A program made the translations under genes and the position numbers. Source: VFMC01 sp040398525 (GTDB taxonomy: Bacteria; Actinomycetota; Acidimicrobiia; Acidimicrobiales; Ilumatobacteraceae). From it: a DNA stretch of 64,000 nt. The stretch is from positions 83,338 to 147,337 of the forward strand of contig JBBATY010000006.1 in NCBI GenBank assembly GCA_040398525.1. The letters run 5' to 3'. The notes beneath the pieces were generated by a model. The model did no database searches, was not told the origin of the DNA, and saw only the letters and a program-made list of their open reading frames with translations. Positions 40,108 to 48,705 of this stretch are shown piece by piece (within the stretch, counting starts at the first letter, position 1; every line of letters starts with the position of its first letter).

Positions 40108-41564
40108 GACGCGTCGGCGTCATCGGCCTCGAGCACGAGACCAACACGTTCCGTCCCACCAGCACGCCGCTGGCCGAGTTCACCATCACCCGCGGCGACG
40201 ACCTGTTGGCCGAACGCGGCCGACGCACCTATGCCGCTGGCATGTTCGACGGCATCGACGCCATCGGGGCTGAGGTGGTGCCCTTGGTGATCGCTGCCGC
40301 GCAGCCATCGGGCCCGATCGCCGCCGAGGCCTACGCGGCGCTGAAGGCCGAGCTGGTGGCGGCGGCCACCTCGGTGCCGCTCGACGCGCTGGTGGTGCAG
40401 TTGCACGGCGCCGGCGTGGCCGAAGGGGTCGACGACATCGAGGCCGACCTGGGCGTGGCGTTGCGCCACGCGCTGGGCCCCGACCTACCCATCCTGGGCA
40501 GCCTCGACCTGCACGCCAACCTGATGCCCGCCACCGTGGCGCCGTACGACGCGCTGAGTTGCGTGAAGTTCTACCCGCACACCGACATGTACGAACGCGG
40601 GCGCGAGGCCGCCGAATGGGTGGCGCTGCGCTGGGCCGGGCAGCGGCTCGACACCTGTGTGCTGCCGTTGCCGTGGCTGCTGCTGCCGACGGCCACGTCG
40701 GTCGACGGGCCCGCCGAGGCGATCCGGCGGTGCGACGCAGCAGAGGCCCGGCCCGGGGTGCTCGACGTGACGTTCGTGCACGGCTTCCCCCTGGCCGATG
40801 GACCACAGGTGGGTGCGTCGATCATCGTCACCACGATCGCTGGCCAGGCCGACGCGGCCACGGTGGCGCGTGAGGTGGCGGCCGAGGTGTGGCCGCTGCG
40901 CGAGCGGTTCCACGTGGAGATGTTCGGCATCGACGAGGCCGTTGCCCGGGCGATGGACCTGATGGCCGCCGACGACGACCCGCGGCCGGTGGTGGTGGCC
41001 GAGACGTCGGACAACCCGGGCGGTGGAGGCGTGGGCGACGGCACGCACCTGCTGCGCGCCCTCATCGACGCCGGCGCGCCCGCCGTGTTCGCCGCGATCC
41101 TCGACCCCGCAACGGCGCAGGCGGCGCACGCCGCGGGCATCGGCGCAACGATCGCGGTGTCGCTCGGCGGCCGCCTCGATCACACCAGCGGTTCGCCCAT
41201 CGACGCCACCGCCGAGGTGCTGGCGCTGAGCGACGGCTTCTACGAGCTGCGCGGTGTGGGCTGGCAGATCCATCTCGGTGCGTCGGCGCTGCTGCGCATC
41301 GGCACCGTGGAGGTGGTGGTCACCAGCGGCAACCAGCAGGTGTTCGACGACGGCCCGTTCAGCATCGTGGGCGTCGACGTGCGCACCCGCCCGCTGGTGG
41401 CGTTGAAGAGCGCCAACCACTATCGCGAGTACTACCGCCGCATCGCCAAGGCCATCGTGCCGGCGCTGGGCCCGGGCCTGTCGCACCAGTCGACCAGCCT
41501 GCCGTGGGAGCGCGTGCGCCGCCCGGCCTGGCCGCTCGAGGCCGACATCGAGTACTCGCCGTGA
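40104..41564 (+). CDS. M81-family metallopeptidase (MlrC-like)
   Basis: The 486-aa protein carries the M81/DUF1485 metal-site motifs in order: LEHETNTFRP (His11, Glu12), VVQLHGAGVAEG (His101), LGSLDLHANLMP (Asp135, His137) and KFYPHTDMYERG (His159, Asp161). The C-terminal MlrC domain follows (VVAETSDNPGGGGVGDGTHLLRALI). MlrC cleaves linear microcystin and related D-residue peptides; most M81 members have unknown substrates. Length is normal. It overlaps both neighbours by four bases (ATGA, GTGA). Confidence 0.92.
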   Translation: MRRVGVIGLEHETNTFRPTSTPLAEFTITRGDDLLAERGRRTYAAGMFDGIDAIGAEVVPLVIAAAQPSGPIAAEAYAALKAELVAAATSVPLDALVVQLHGAGVAEGVDDIEADLGVALRHALGPDLPILGSLDLHANLMPATVAPYDALSCVKFYPHTDMYERGREAAEWVALRWAGQRLDTCVLPLPWLLLPTATSVDGPAEAIRRCDAAEARPGVLDVTFVHGFPLADGPQVGASIIVTTIAGQADAATVAREVAAEVWPLRERFHVEMFGIDEAVARAMDLMAADDDPRPVVVAETSDNPGGGGVGDGTHLLRALIDAGAPAVFAAILDPATAQAAHAAGIGATIAVSLGGRLDHTSGSPIDATAEVLALSDGFYELRGVGWQIHLGASALLRIGTVEVVVTSGNQQVFDDGPFSIVGVDVRTRPLVALKSANHYREYYRRIAKAIVPALGPGLSHQSTSLPWERVRRPAWPLEADIEYSP

Positions 41565-43579
41565 CCAGTCAGTCGTTCCGGCAGGTGCACCTCGACTTCC
41601 ACACCTCGCCGCACATCGGCGACGTGGGCGCCGATTGGGACCCCGACCTGTTCGCCCGCACCATGGTCGACGCGCGCGTGCAGTCGGTGACGCTGTTCGC
41701 CACCTGTCACCACGGCCTCGCCTACTACCCGTCGACCACGGTGCCGGTGCACCCGGCGCTGCAGTTCGACCTGTTGGCCGAGCAGATGCGCGCCCTGCGT
41801 GCCGTGGGCATCGCCACGCCGGTGTACGTGACCGTGGGGTGGAACGTGTCGGCCGCCGAGCGGCATCCCGAGTGGCTGCAGGTGCGCCTCGACGGCACCC
41901 TCGTGCGCCCGCCCGCCACCGAGGCGCCGTGGGGCAACTGGCCGACGATGTGCGTGAACGGCGGATACGCCGACGAGCTCGAGGCGGTGGTGGGCGAACT
42001 GCTCGACGGCTATCCGCTCGACGGGTTCTTCTTCGACATCGTGCGCTACGACCCCGATGCGTGCGCGTGCCACGTGTGCCTGCCCGAACTGCGCGAGTTC
42101 GCTGCTGCCGCGGGCAGTGCCATCACCGACCCGGCGCTGCGCCGCCGGTTCCACGACCACGTGGCCCGGCGATGGATGCGGCGGATGTCGGCGTTCGTGC
42201 GCGAGCGCCGGCCGGAGGTGGGCCTGTTCTACAACTCGCGCTGGGGCATGCACCTCGCCGACGAGGTCGACGTGTGCACCCACCTCGAGGTCGAGTCACT
42301 GCCCACCGGCGGGTGGGGCTACGGGTTCTTCCCGCTGTGGGCCCGCTTCGGCCGCACGCTCGGGTTGCCGCTGCTGGGCATGACCGGTCGCTTCGCGCTC
42401 AGCTGGGCCGACTGGGGCGGCCTGAAGCACCCCGACGCGCTGCGCTACGACGCCGCCCAGGTGTTGGCCGCCGGTGGTCGGGTGTCGGTGGGCGATCAGC
42501 TGCCGAGCCGTGGCCGGTTGGAGCCCGCGGTGTACCGGGTGATCGGCGAGGTGTTCGCCGCGGTCGAGCAGGCCGAACCGTTCGTCGCCGGGGCGCGCCC
42601 CGTGCCCGAGGTGGCCGTGCTGGTGCAGCACCCGGGGAACTACCGCCGCGGCCGAAACGCGAAGAACGACCACCTCGACGGCTGCGCACGGATGCTGCTG
42701 GAACTGCACCACGACTTCGACGTGGTCACACGCGACACGTGGGAGCCGGGCCGCTACGACCTCGTCGTCGTACCCGACCAGGGGCCTGCCGACGACACGA
42801 TCGAAGCGATGCTGCGCGCTCATGTGGCGCAGGGTGGCGCACTGTTGTTCAGCAACGAGGCGCTCACCGATGCGTCGGGGCGGTGCGTGGTGGGCGATCT
42901 GGCCGGCATCACCCGGCTCGGCCGCACCACCACCAGCCCCGACTTCTACCGGGTGCACGATCCGCGCCTGGCGGGGCGTGCCGTGCAGCTCGACTTCCCG
43001 TACACGCACTACCGCGGTGGCGTGCGGGTGGCCGCGGCGCCGGGCACCGAGGTGTTGGCCACGGCCGTGCCCAGCCACTTCGACCGCACCCCCGAGCACT
43101 TCTCGTCACACTTCATCACGGCCCCGCTGGGCGGCCCGGCCGGTGAGGCCGCGAGCTCGCCGGCCATCACGCTGGCGGGTCGAGTCGCGTACCTGCACGG
43201 GCCCGTGTTCGCCGTGCACGAGCGCTTCGGCCACGTGCACCACCGCGAGCTCGTGGGCAAGGTGATCGACCTGCTGCTGCCCACCCCGGTGGTGCGCACC
43301 GACGCACCCAGCACGGCCACCGTCGTCGTGCACCAGCAGGGCGACCGGCACGTGGTGCACGTGGTGAACTACCACGCCGAGCGGCGACCCACCGGACACA
43401 TCGAGGCGCTGGGCGAGCCGATCCCGTTGCGCGACGTGCGCCTCACCGTGCGCGGCACGGCGACACGCGCCTTCACCGTGTTCGGCGGCGACGAGTTGGC
43501 GGTGCGGGTCGAGGGCGATGCGGTCACCGTCGTGGTGCCCCGCGTCGACGTGCACGAACTGGTGGTGCTCGAACCCTGA
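41561..43579 (+). CDS. Putative glycoside-hydrolase-like protein (GHL6/beta-galactosidase trimerisation type)
   Basis: The 672-aa protein has an N-terminal TIM-barrel-like part (VQSVTLFATCHHGLAYYPSTT, TPVYVTVGWNVSAAERHPEWLQV, YPLDGFFFDIVRYDPDACACHVCL, HLEVESLPTGGWGYGFFP). A middle flavodoxin-like domain follows (YDLVVVPDQGPADDTIEAMLRAHVAQGGALLFSNEAL), as in GH42-type trimerisation domains, and then a beta-rich C-terminus. The DxxRYD with CxCxxC in the barrel is a known feature of hypothetical glycosidase families. Substrate unknown. It is the last gene of the operon and ends 14 bases from the convergent SGNH gene. Confidence 0.75.
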   Translation: MTSQSFRQVHLDFHTSPHIGDVGADWDPDLFARTMVDARVQSVTLFATCHHGLAYYPSTTVPVHPALQFDLLAEQMRALRAVGIATPVYVTVGWNVSAAERHPEWLQVRLDGTLVRPPATEAPWGNWPTMCVNGGYADELEAVVGELLDGYPLDGFFFDIVRYDPDACACHVCLPELREFAAAAGSAITDPALRRRFHDHVARRWMRRMSAFVRERRPEVGLFYNSRWGMHLADEVDVCTHLEVESLPTGGWGYGFFPLWARFGRTLGLPLLGMTGRFALSWADWGGLKHPDALRYDAAQVLAAGGRVSVGDQLPSRGRLEPAVYRVIGEVFAAVEQAEPFVAGARPVPEVAVLVQHPGNYRRGRNAKNDHLDGCARMLLELHHDFDVVTRDTWEPGRYDLVVVPDQGPADDTIEAMLRAHVAQGGALLFSNEALTDASGRCVVGDLAGITRLGRTTTSPDFYRVHDPRLAGRAVQLDFPYTHYRGGVRVAAAPGTEVLATAVPSHFDRTPEHFSSHFITAPLGGPAGEAASSPAITLAGRVAYLHGPVFAVHERFGHVHHRELVGKVIDLLLPTPVVRTDAPSTATVVVHQQGDRHVVHVVNYHAERRPTGHIEALGEPIPLRDVRLTVRGTATRAFTVFGGDELAVRVEGDAVTVVVPRVDVHELVVLEP

Positions 43580-43593
43580 CGGCTCGGTGGTCG

Positions 43594-44244
43594 TCAGCCG
43601 GCCAGGCCGGTGCGGCGCATCCACTCCCAGGCCATCAGCCCGTGCCCGGCCGGGGTGGGGTGGACGCCGTCGTCGGCCCAGTGCTCGGCGGGCATGCGTC
43701 CGCAGGCGGCGACGAACATCGCGTCGAACGGCACCAGGGTGGCGTCGAACTCGTCGGCGAGCCGATGCACCACGGCCACCTTGTCGTCGAGGTCGCGACG
43801 GAACCCTTCCTCACCCGGCTGCTCGAACAGCAGGAACGGCTCGCACAGCACCAGGTGCAGTGACGGCATTGCCGCACGGGCCTGGCCGAGCAGCGCGCGG
43901 TAACGCGTTGCGAACTCGTCGGCGGTGGTGGGGTCGTTGTCGTCGAACCCGCGCCACGAGTCGTTCACGCCGATCAGCACCGACAGCACATCGGGCCGCT
44001 CGGCGATGACGTCGCGCTCCCAACGCGGTTCGAGTTCGCGGGTGCGGTCGCCGCTGACGCCGCGGTTCACGAAGCGCAGCGCCAACTCGGGCCGCTGCGA
44101 CCCCAGGTGCTGGGCGACGAAGCGCACGTAGCCCACTCCGAGTTCGTCGAATGGCCGCTTCGCCGGCGACGAGGTGCGGCCGGCGTCGGTGACACTGTCG
44201 CCGACGAACAGCACCGTCGCGCCCTGCCAGTCGATCGATGTCAT
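43594..44244 (-). CDS. SGNH/GDSL-family hydrolase
   Basis: The 216-aa protein has block I GDS (VLFVGDSVTDAGR), block II Gly (FVNRGVSGDRTREL), block III GVND (VLIGVNDSWRGF) and block V DxxH (WADDGVHPTPAGHG), the full catalytic set of SGNH esterases and lipases. It has no signal peptide. ATG 44244 overlaps the S9 peptidase stop by four bases, so it is the second gene of a leftward pair, possibly a deacylase acting on acylated peptides or sugars (inference). Confidence 0.92.
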   Translation of the reverse strand: MTSIDWQGATVLFVGDSVTDAGRTSSPAKRPFDELGVGYVRFVAQHLGSQRPELALRFVNRGVSGDRTRELEPRWERDVIAERPDVLSVLIGVNDSWRGFDDNDPTTADEFATRYRALLGQARAAMPSLHLVLCEPFLLFEQPGEEGFRRDLDDKVAVVHRLADEFDATLVPFDAMFVAACGRMPAEHWADDGVHPTPAGHGLMAWEWMRRTGLAG

Positions 44245-46055
44245 GGCGTCGTCCAGCGCTGCAGCCAGTCGGCGATGCGGGCGCCGATGTCGAGCACCTT
44301 GTTGGGAGGCCCGGCGGTGACGAACCCGTGCGGCACGCCCGGGTACACCGCCAGCTCGCAGGGCACGCCGGCGTGCACCAGTCCCTGGTACCACTGATCG
44401 GCCTGGGCGACGGGCACGCGGCGGTCGTCGGCCCCGTGGAACACCAGGGTGGGGGTGCGCACGTCGCCCACCCGGCGGATGGGCGAGCGGCGGTCGGCGG
44501 CTTCTGGGTCGCCCACCTCGCGGGTGCACAGCACCGGGCCCATGTCGCTGCTGGCCGAGAAGGCGCGCAGGTCGACCGGGGCACCACCCAGCGCAGCGGC
44601 GCGGAAGCGGTGGTCGGTGGCGGTGAGCGCAGCTGTGAGCAGTCCGCCGTAGCTGTAGCCGGTGACCGTCAGGCGTGCGGCGTCGCCGATGCCGGCGGCC
44701 ACCACAGCGTCGACTGCGTGCAGCACGTCGAGCACGTCGTCGCTGCACCAACCGCCCGATGGCTCGAGCCCGCGGTACCAGTCGGTGCCGTAGCCGTCGC
44801 TGCCGCGGTAGTTGGGCAGCAGGACGTGCCAGCCGGCGCAGGCGAGGTGCAGCCGGTGCAGGTTCCCGGGGCCGAGCACCCCGTTCGACACGTTGTGCGG
44901 GCCGCCGTGCAGGTCGACCAGCAGCGGCGCCGGGCCGGTGCCGGAGGCGTGTCGCGAGCGCAGCAGCCAGCAGGGCACCGGGCCGTCGAGCTCCTCGACG
45001 GTCCAGGGCACGTCGACGGTGTCGGTCGGCCACGCCGTCGTGTCGCCGATGCGGCGCAGGCGGCCGGGCGAGTCGACGGTGGCCTCGGTGACCACTACCT
45101 GTCCGGCCCGCGCATCGACGCCGGTGACCACGGTGGTGAGTGGCGTGTGGGCGATGGGTGCCGCATCGCCGAACGACCCCGACCAGAGGCGGCTGACGCC
45201 TCGGTCGTTGGCCGTGCACCACACCGTCGCGCCGTCGACGGACGGTCGAGCGCCCGGGTAGGCGGGCATGCCGATGGTGATGTTGCGGTCGAAGGTGGGG
45301 AACAGACGGCGTCGGCCCTGCGGACCGTCGATCACCAACTCGGTGTGCCCGGGGCCGCTCTCGCCGCCCGCGTAGAGCAGTTCGCCGTCGGCCAGCGCCA
45401 CGGGGCACGCGGCGCGTTCCCAGGGGCCGTGTTCGGTGCGCGCAGTGACCGTGCCGTCGAGGTCGACCTGCCAGATGTCCCATCGCCACTGGTGCTCGTC
45501 GAAGGGTGCCGTGAACGCGAGCGTTGCCGCGTCGAGCCAGGCGATGTCGCCGATCGCGCGTCGTGGCTGCACCAGACGGCGCACCTCGCCCGTGCCGAGG
45601 TCGACCACGTCGAGCGCGGTCGTCGACAGCTCGCGTCCCTCGCCGTCGCGCAGGTAGGCGGGCGACGAGGTGACGAGCGGGGTGCCGGATGCCGCCGACC
45701 GAGCGGGGGAGGGCATGGTCACCAGCAGTGCCAACGCGGTGCCATCGGGCGACCAGGTGAACTGGCGCACCGCGTGGTCGCCGGCCGTGAGCACGGCGCC
45801 GTCGGGCCAGCGCACCACCTGGTCGATGCCACGCGCATCGGGCCGGATGAACGCCAACGTGTCGCCCACCGGCGACCAGCGCGGGTGCCGGTCGGCCGGT
45901 CCGGCCGACTCGGTGTCGCCCACGCGCACCCGCCGGTCCCAGCGGTCGGCGTCGAGGTCGGCGCGCGTGACCGTGCAGGCCACCGCGGCCCCATCGGCCC
46001 GGAGCACCGGGTCGGTGGGCACCGCAGCGCGCAGCACCTGCTGGGCCAGCTCCAT
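44241..46055 (-). CDS. S9-family serine peptidase (second copy)
   Basis: The 604-aa protein has a propeller region (HPRWSPVGDTLAFIRPDARG, QFTWSPDGTALALLVTMPS, IGDIAWLDAATLAFTAPFDEHQW) and a C-terminal hydrolase domain with Ser468 (VTGYSYGGLLTAAL), Asp543/544 (FHGADDRRVPVAQ) and His576 (GVPHGFV). The dipeptide LLVDLHGGPHN precedes the nucleophile domain as expected. It resembles acylaminoacyl-peptidases. ATG 46055 lies 17 bases after the stop of the binding lipoprotein, so import and cleavage may be linked. Confidence 0.9.
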   Translation of the reverse strand: MELAQQVLRAAVPTDPVLRADGAAVACTVTRADLDADRWDRRVRVGDTESAGPADRHPRWSPVGDTLAFIRPDARGIDQVVRWPDGAVLTAGDHAVRQFTWSPDGTALALLVTMPSPARSAASGTPLVTSSPAYLRDGEGRELSTTALDVVDLGTGEVRRLVQPRRAIGDIAWLDAATLAFTAPFDEHQWRWDIWQVDLDGTVTARTEHGPWERAACPVALADGELLYAGGESGPGHTELVIDGPQGRRRLFPTFDRNITIGMPAYPGARPSVDGATVWCTANDRGVSRLWSGSFGDAAPIAHTPLTTVVTGVDARAGQVVVTEATVDSPGRLRRIGDTTAWPTDTVDVPWTVEELDGPVPCWLLRSRHASGTGPAPLLVDLHGGPHNVSNGVLGPGNLHRLHLACAGWHVLLPNYRGSDGYGTDWYRGLEPSGGWCSDDVLDVLHAVDAVVAAGIGDAARLTVTGYSYGGLLTAALTATDHRFRAAALGGAPVDLRAFSASSDMGPVLCTREVGDPEAADRRSPIRRVGDVRTPTLVFHGADDRRVPVAQADQWYQGLVHAGVPCELAVYPGVPHGFVTAGPPNKVLDIGARIADWLQRWTTP

Positions 46056-46072
46056 CTGCTGTTCGTAGCAGG

Positions 46073-47494
46073 TCAGGCTTGCGGCATGGGCACAGGATCG
46101 CCCTCGTAGACGAACCGGGCGGAGGCCGCGTCGTACACCGCCTTGGTGTAGGTGACGTTCGGCTGGCGGCCCTGGGTCCAGTCGACCGAGTTCGACAGCG
46201 CGGCCGTGTCGACCGTCGACGACGTCAGCGCGGCCAGCATGCTGTCGCGGTCGACGGCGCCCGGCAGGTCGGCCAGCATCAGCTCGAGGGCGAAGAACGT
46301 GCTGCACACGTCGAGCTGCGAGGCCAGCTCACCGAGGTTGCTGGGCGCCGGGAAGCCGACGGCGGCGTACTTGTCGAGGCACTCCTGCGCCTTCGGGCCG
46401 AGCTTGGCCGGGTCGAGCTCGAAGGTGTCGAGCGAGGCGGCCCAGCCGGCGGCGATGACGTTGGCCATCTGCGCGGCGGGCGGGTTCATCGAGCTCATCG
46501 CGCCGAACTCGTTGTTGGTGTTCAGCACCCAGGTGGGGGTGAGGCCCTGCTTGTCGGCCTCGGCCATCAGCAGCACCACGGGGATGAACCCGGTGGCCAG
46601 GTTGAACACGGCGGTCACCCCGTCGGCCTTCCATTGCAGCACTGCGTTGGGCAGCTCGGACAGGGCCGTGCCCTCGTCGGCCGCCGACCGGACGCAGGTA
46701 CCGGCGAAGGCCGACACCGTGGCACCGGCCGCCTCGAGCGCCGGCTTCAGGCTGTTCTCGAACACGGCGGTCTGCGCCTCGCAGCCGGGGTAGGCCACAC
46801 CGACCACGTCGCCCTCGTTGAGCTTGCCTTCGTTGACGGCCAGTTCGACGGTGGCCAGCGCTGCCCGGTCGAAGGTGGCCGCCTGCGGGTTCACGTGGCC
46901 GGGGAAGCGGTCGAGGCTGGCCTGGTCGAGGCCGGTGAAGCCGCGCCCGAACAGGATGGCGCCGGCGTCGGTGGCGCAGGTGTTCAGGATGGGGTCGTTG
47001 GTGCCCACCACCACGTTGGCCACGGAGTCGCCGGCGAAGTAGGCCTCGCAGCGCTCCTGGTTCTTCACGTCGCTCGGCACGTCGCCGGTGGGGGCGGTGT
47101 AGGTGACGGGCACGATCGTGTGACCGTTGATGCCGCCCGCCTCGTTGTACGAGTCGATCAGGGCGACGTAGTAGTCCTCGTTGAGCAGGTTGGTGTTCTG
47201 GCCGCTCACGCCGTACTTCTCGCGGGTGGCGTTGATGTCGCCGCTCGACAGGTCGAAGCCCAGCGTGATGTCGGCGGGCGGAGCGGCCTCGGTGGTGTCG
47301 GGCGCGGCCGTCGTGTCGGGTGCAGCCGTGGTGTCGGGCGCCGCGGTGGTGTCGGGCGCCGCGGTCGTGGGCGCTGTCGTGGCGGGCGCCGAGTCGGTGG
47401 TCTCGCCTCCGGACGCGCCGCACGCGGCGAGGAGGAGGGCGAGCGTGAGGCTGCCGGCGGCGGTGCGGTGGCGACGCTGAGCGAGTGCGGTCAT
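46073..47494 (-). CDS. Liv-type ABC transporter substrate-binding lipoprotein
   Basis: The 473-aa protein has a lipoprotein signal (SLTLALLLAACGAS, lipid Cys25), a Thr/Ala/Pro/Asp linker made of four repeats, and a periplasmic-binding type 1 domain (ITLGFDLSSGD, YNEAGGINGHTIVPVTYTA, NQERCEAYFAGDSVANVVVGTNDP, FGRGFTGLDQAS). This fold binds branched-chain amino acids, amides or short peptides. The matching permeases are not adjacent; the Liv-type genes at 51-56 kb are the closest candidates. Cysteine pairs in the domain suggest disulfides. Confidence 0.88.
   Translation of the reverse strand: MTALAQRRHRTAAGSLTLALLLAACGASGGETTDSAPATTAPTTAAPDTTAAPDTTAAPDTTAAPDTTEAAPPADITLGFDLSSGDINATREKYGVSGQNTNLLNEDYYVALIDSYNEAGGINGHTIVPVTYTAPTGDVPSDVKNQERCEAYFAGDSVANVVVGTNDPILNTCATDAGAILFGRGFTGLDQASLDRFPGHVNPQAATFDRAALATVELAVNEGKLNEGDVVGVAYPGCEAQTAVFENSLKPALEAAGATVSAFAGTCVRSAADEGTALSELPNAVLQWKADGVTAVFNLATGFIPVVLLMAEADKQGLTPTWVLNTNNEFGAMSSMNPPAAQMANVIAAGWAASLDTFELDPAKLGPKAQECLDKYAAVGFPAPSNLGELASQLDVCSTFFALELMLADLPGAVDRDSMLAALTSSTVDTAALSNSVDWTQGRQPNVTYTKAVYDAASARFVYEGDPVPMPQA
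47295..47366. repeat. Four 18-bp tandem repeats in the binding-lipoprotein linker
   Basis: Four consecutive 18-bp units (47295, 47313, 47331, 47349) encode the AAPDTT linker repeat. Units 3 and 4 differ at one base (the last), while units 1 and 2 differ more, so recent duplication at one end is likely. Copy-number changes would only alter linker length. Confidence 0.85.
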
Positions 47495-47592
47495 GGCCAC
47501 ATACTTCCGCGCCACCGCTGGGTGTGAGTTGGTCGCCGCTACCAATCGGACATGGTGGTTCGGTGGCGCCGCCCGAACGGCAGACTGCAACG

Positions 47593-48684
47593 ATGGGTTC
47601 GAATGGGTCGATGACCACCGTGACGTTCCGGTATCGGCGCAAGCCTGGCGAGGGCCCGGTGCTGATGGTGTCCGGGTTCGTGAAGGGCGGGCGCGACGAG
47701 CGACTGCTGCACCCGGTGCCCGGCACCGAGCTGGTCGAGCGCTCGTACGAGCTACCCGACGACTACCTCGGGACGTATCTGTTCTGGGTGGGCAACGAGG
47801 GGGTGGAGCTGCCGGAGCCGATCGATGAGCTGATGCCGTTCTTCTACAGCGCGCACGGCCGACCGGTGCCCGACCCGGACAACCCCGACCGTCTCGTCTA
47901 CCCGGTCGACCCCGAGCACCCCGGCGAGCCGTTCGTGCAGAGCATCGTGCGCGGCCCCGCCGCGATCGCCGAGCCGTTCGTCGGCGCACCGTTGCTGGGC
48001 ACGCTCAGCGAGCATCGATTCGGGGCCCGCCGGGTGTGGGTGCACGAGAGTGTGGGCATCACGCCCGACGGCCCGCCACCCGCGCTGATGGTGGTGTTCG
48101 ACGGCGGCATCTACGCCCATCTGATGCACACACCCGAGCAGGTCGATGCGCTGGTGTCGCTGGGCGAGATGCCGCCAACCGTCACCGTGTACTGCCACTA
48201 CGTCAGCGACGAGGAACGCAACGACGAGTTGATGTGCCGCGACGACTTCGCCGCCTTCGTGGCGGGCGAGCTGGTGCCGTGGGCGGTGGCCACGTGGCGT
48301 TGCACCGACGACCCTGCCCGCACGGTGGTGGCGGGCAGCAGCCTGGGTGGGCTGGGCGCCACGTTCATGGCGCTGCGCCACCCGCATCGGTTCGGCAACG
48401 TGGTGGCCCAGAGCCCGAGCTTCTGGTGGCACCCGGACACGCCCGAGCAGCGCAACTGGCTGGCCGAGGTGTGGCCGCAGGAGGGCTCGACCACTACGCG
48501 TTGCTACGTGGAGATGGGCGACTTCGAGGGCCAGGACGATGCCCGCCAGTTCGTGGAAGTGGCCGCAGCGCACGGCAACGATGCAGTGTTCGAGCGCTAC
48601 AGCGGCGGGCACGACTTCCTCAGTTGGCGCGCCACGTTCCCGCGCGCCCTGCGCTGGATAGCGGCGGGCATGCCGCCCGCCTGA
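47593..48684 (+). CDS. Enterochelin-esterase-like alpha/beta hydrolase
   Basis: The 363-aa protein has an N-terminal beta domain like that of Fes-type esterases (VTFRYRRKPGEGPVLMVSGF, YLFWVGNEGVELPEP). The hydrolase domain has VMVFDGG-like strand ALMVVFDGGIYA, nucleophile VVAGSSLGGLGATFMALRHP and a final GGHDFLSW with the catalytic His. The family hydrolyses siderophore esters or other esters; no siderophore genes are seen, so the substrate is open. The ATG at 47593 or 47611 could be the start. It is divergent from the binding lipoprotein gene. Confidence 0.82.
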   Translation: MGSNGSMTTVTFRYRRKPGEGPVLMVSGFVKGGRDERLLHPVPGTELVERSYELPDDYLGTYLFWVGNEGVELPEPIDELMPFFYSAHGRPVPDPDNPDRLVYPVDPEHPGEPFVQSIVRGPAAIAEPFVGAPLLGTLSEHRFGARRVWVHESVGITPDGPPPALMVVFDGGIYAHLMHTPEQVDALVSLGEMPPTVTVYCHYVSDEERNDELMCRDDFAAFVAGELVPWAVATWRCTDDPARTVVAGSSLGGLGATFMALRHPHRFGNVVAQSPSFWWHPDTPEQRNWLAEVWPQEGSTTTRCYVEMGDFEGQDDARQFVEVAAAHGNDAVFERYSGGHDFLSWRATFPRALRWIAAGMPPA

Positions 48685-48705
48685 CGATCACTCGTCGGGG
48701 TCGGG

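Noticed and set aside
38812..41564. Complete microcystin degradation (mlr) cluster
   Set aside because: No MlrA-type membrane protease is present and M81/SxxK families are broad, so only the pairwise similarity is reported.
47295..47366. CRISPR-like array
   Set aside because: The 18-bp units have no spacers and encode a lipoprotein linker.
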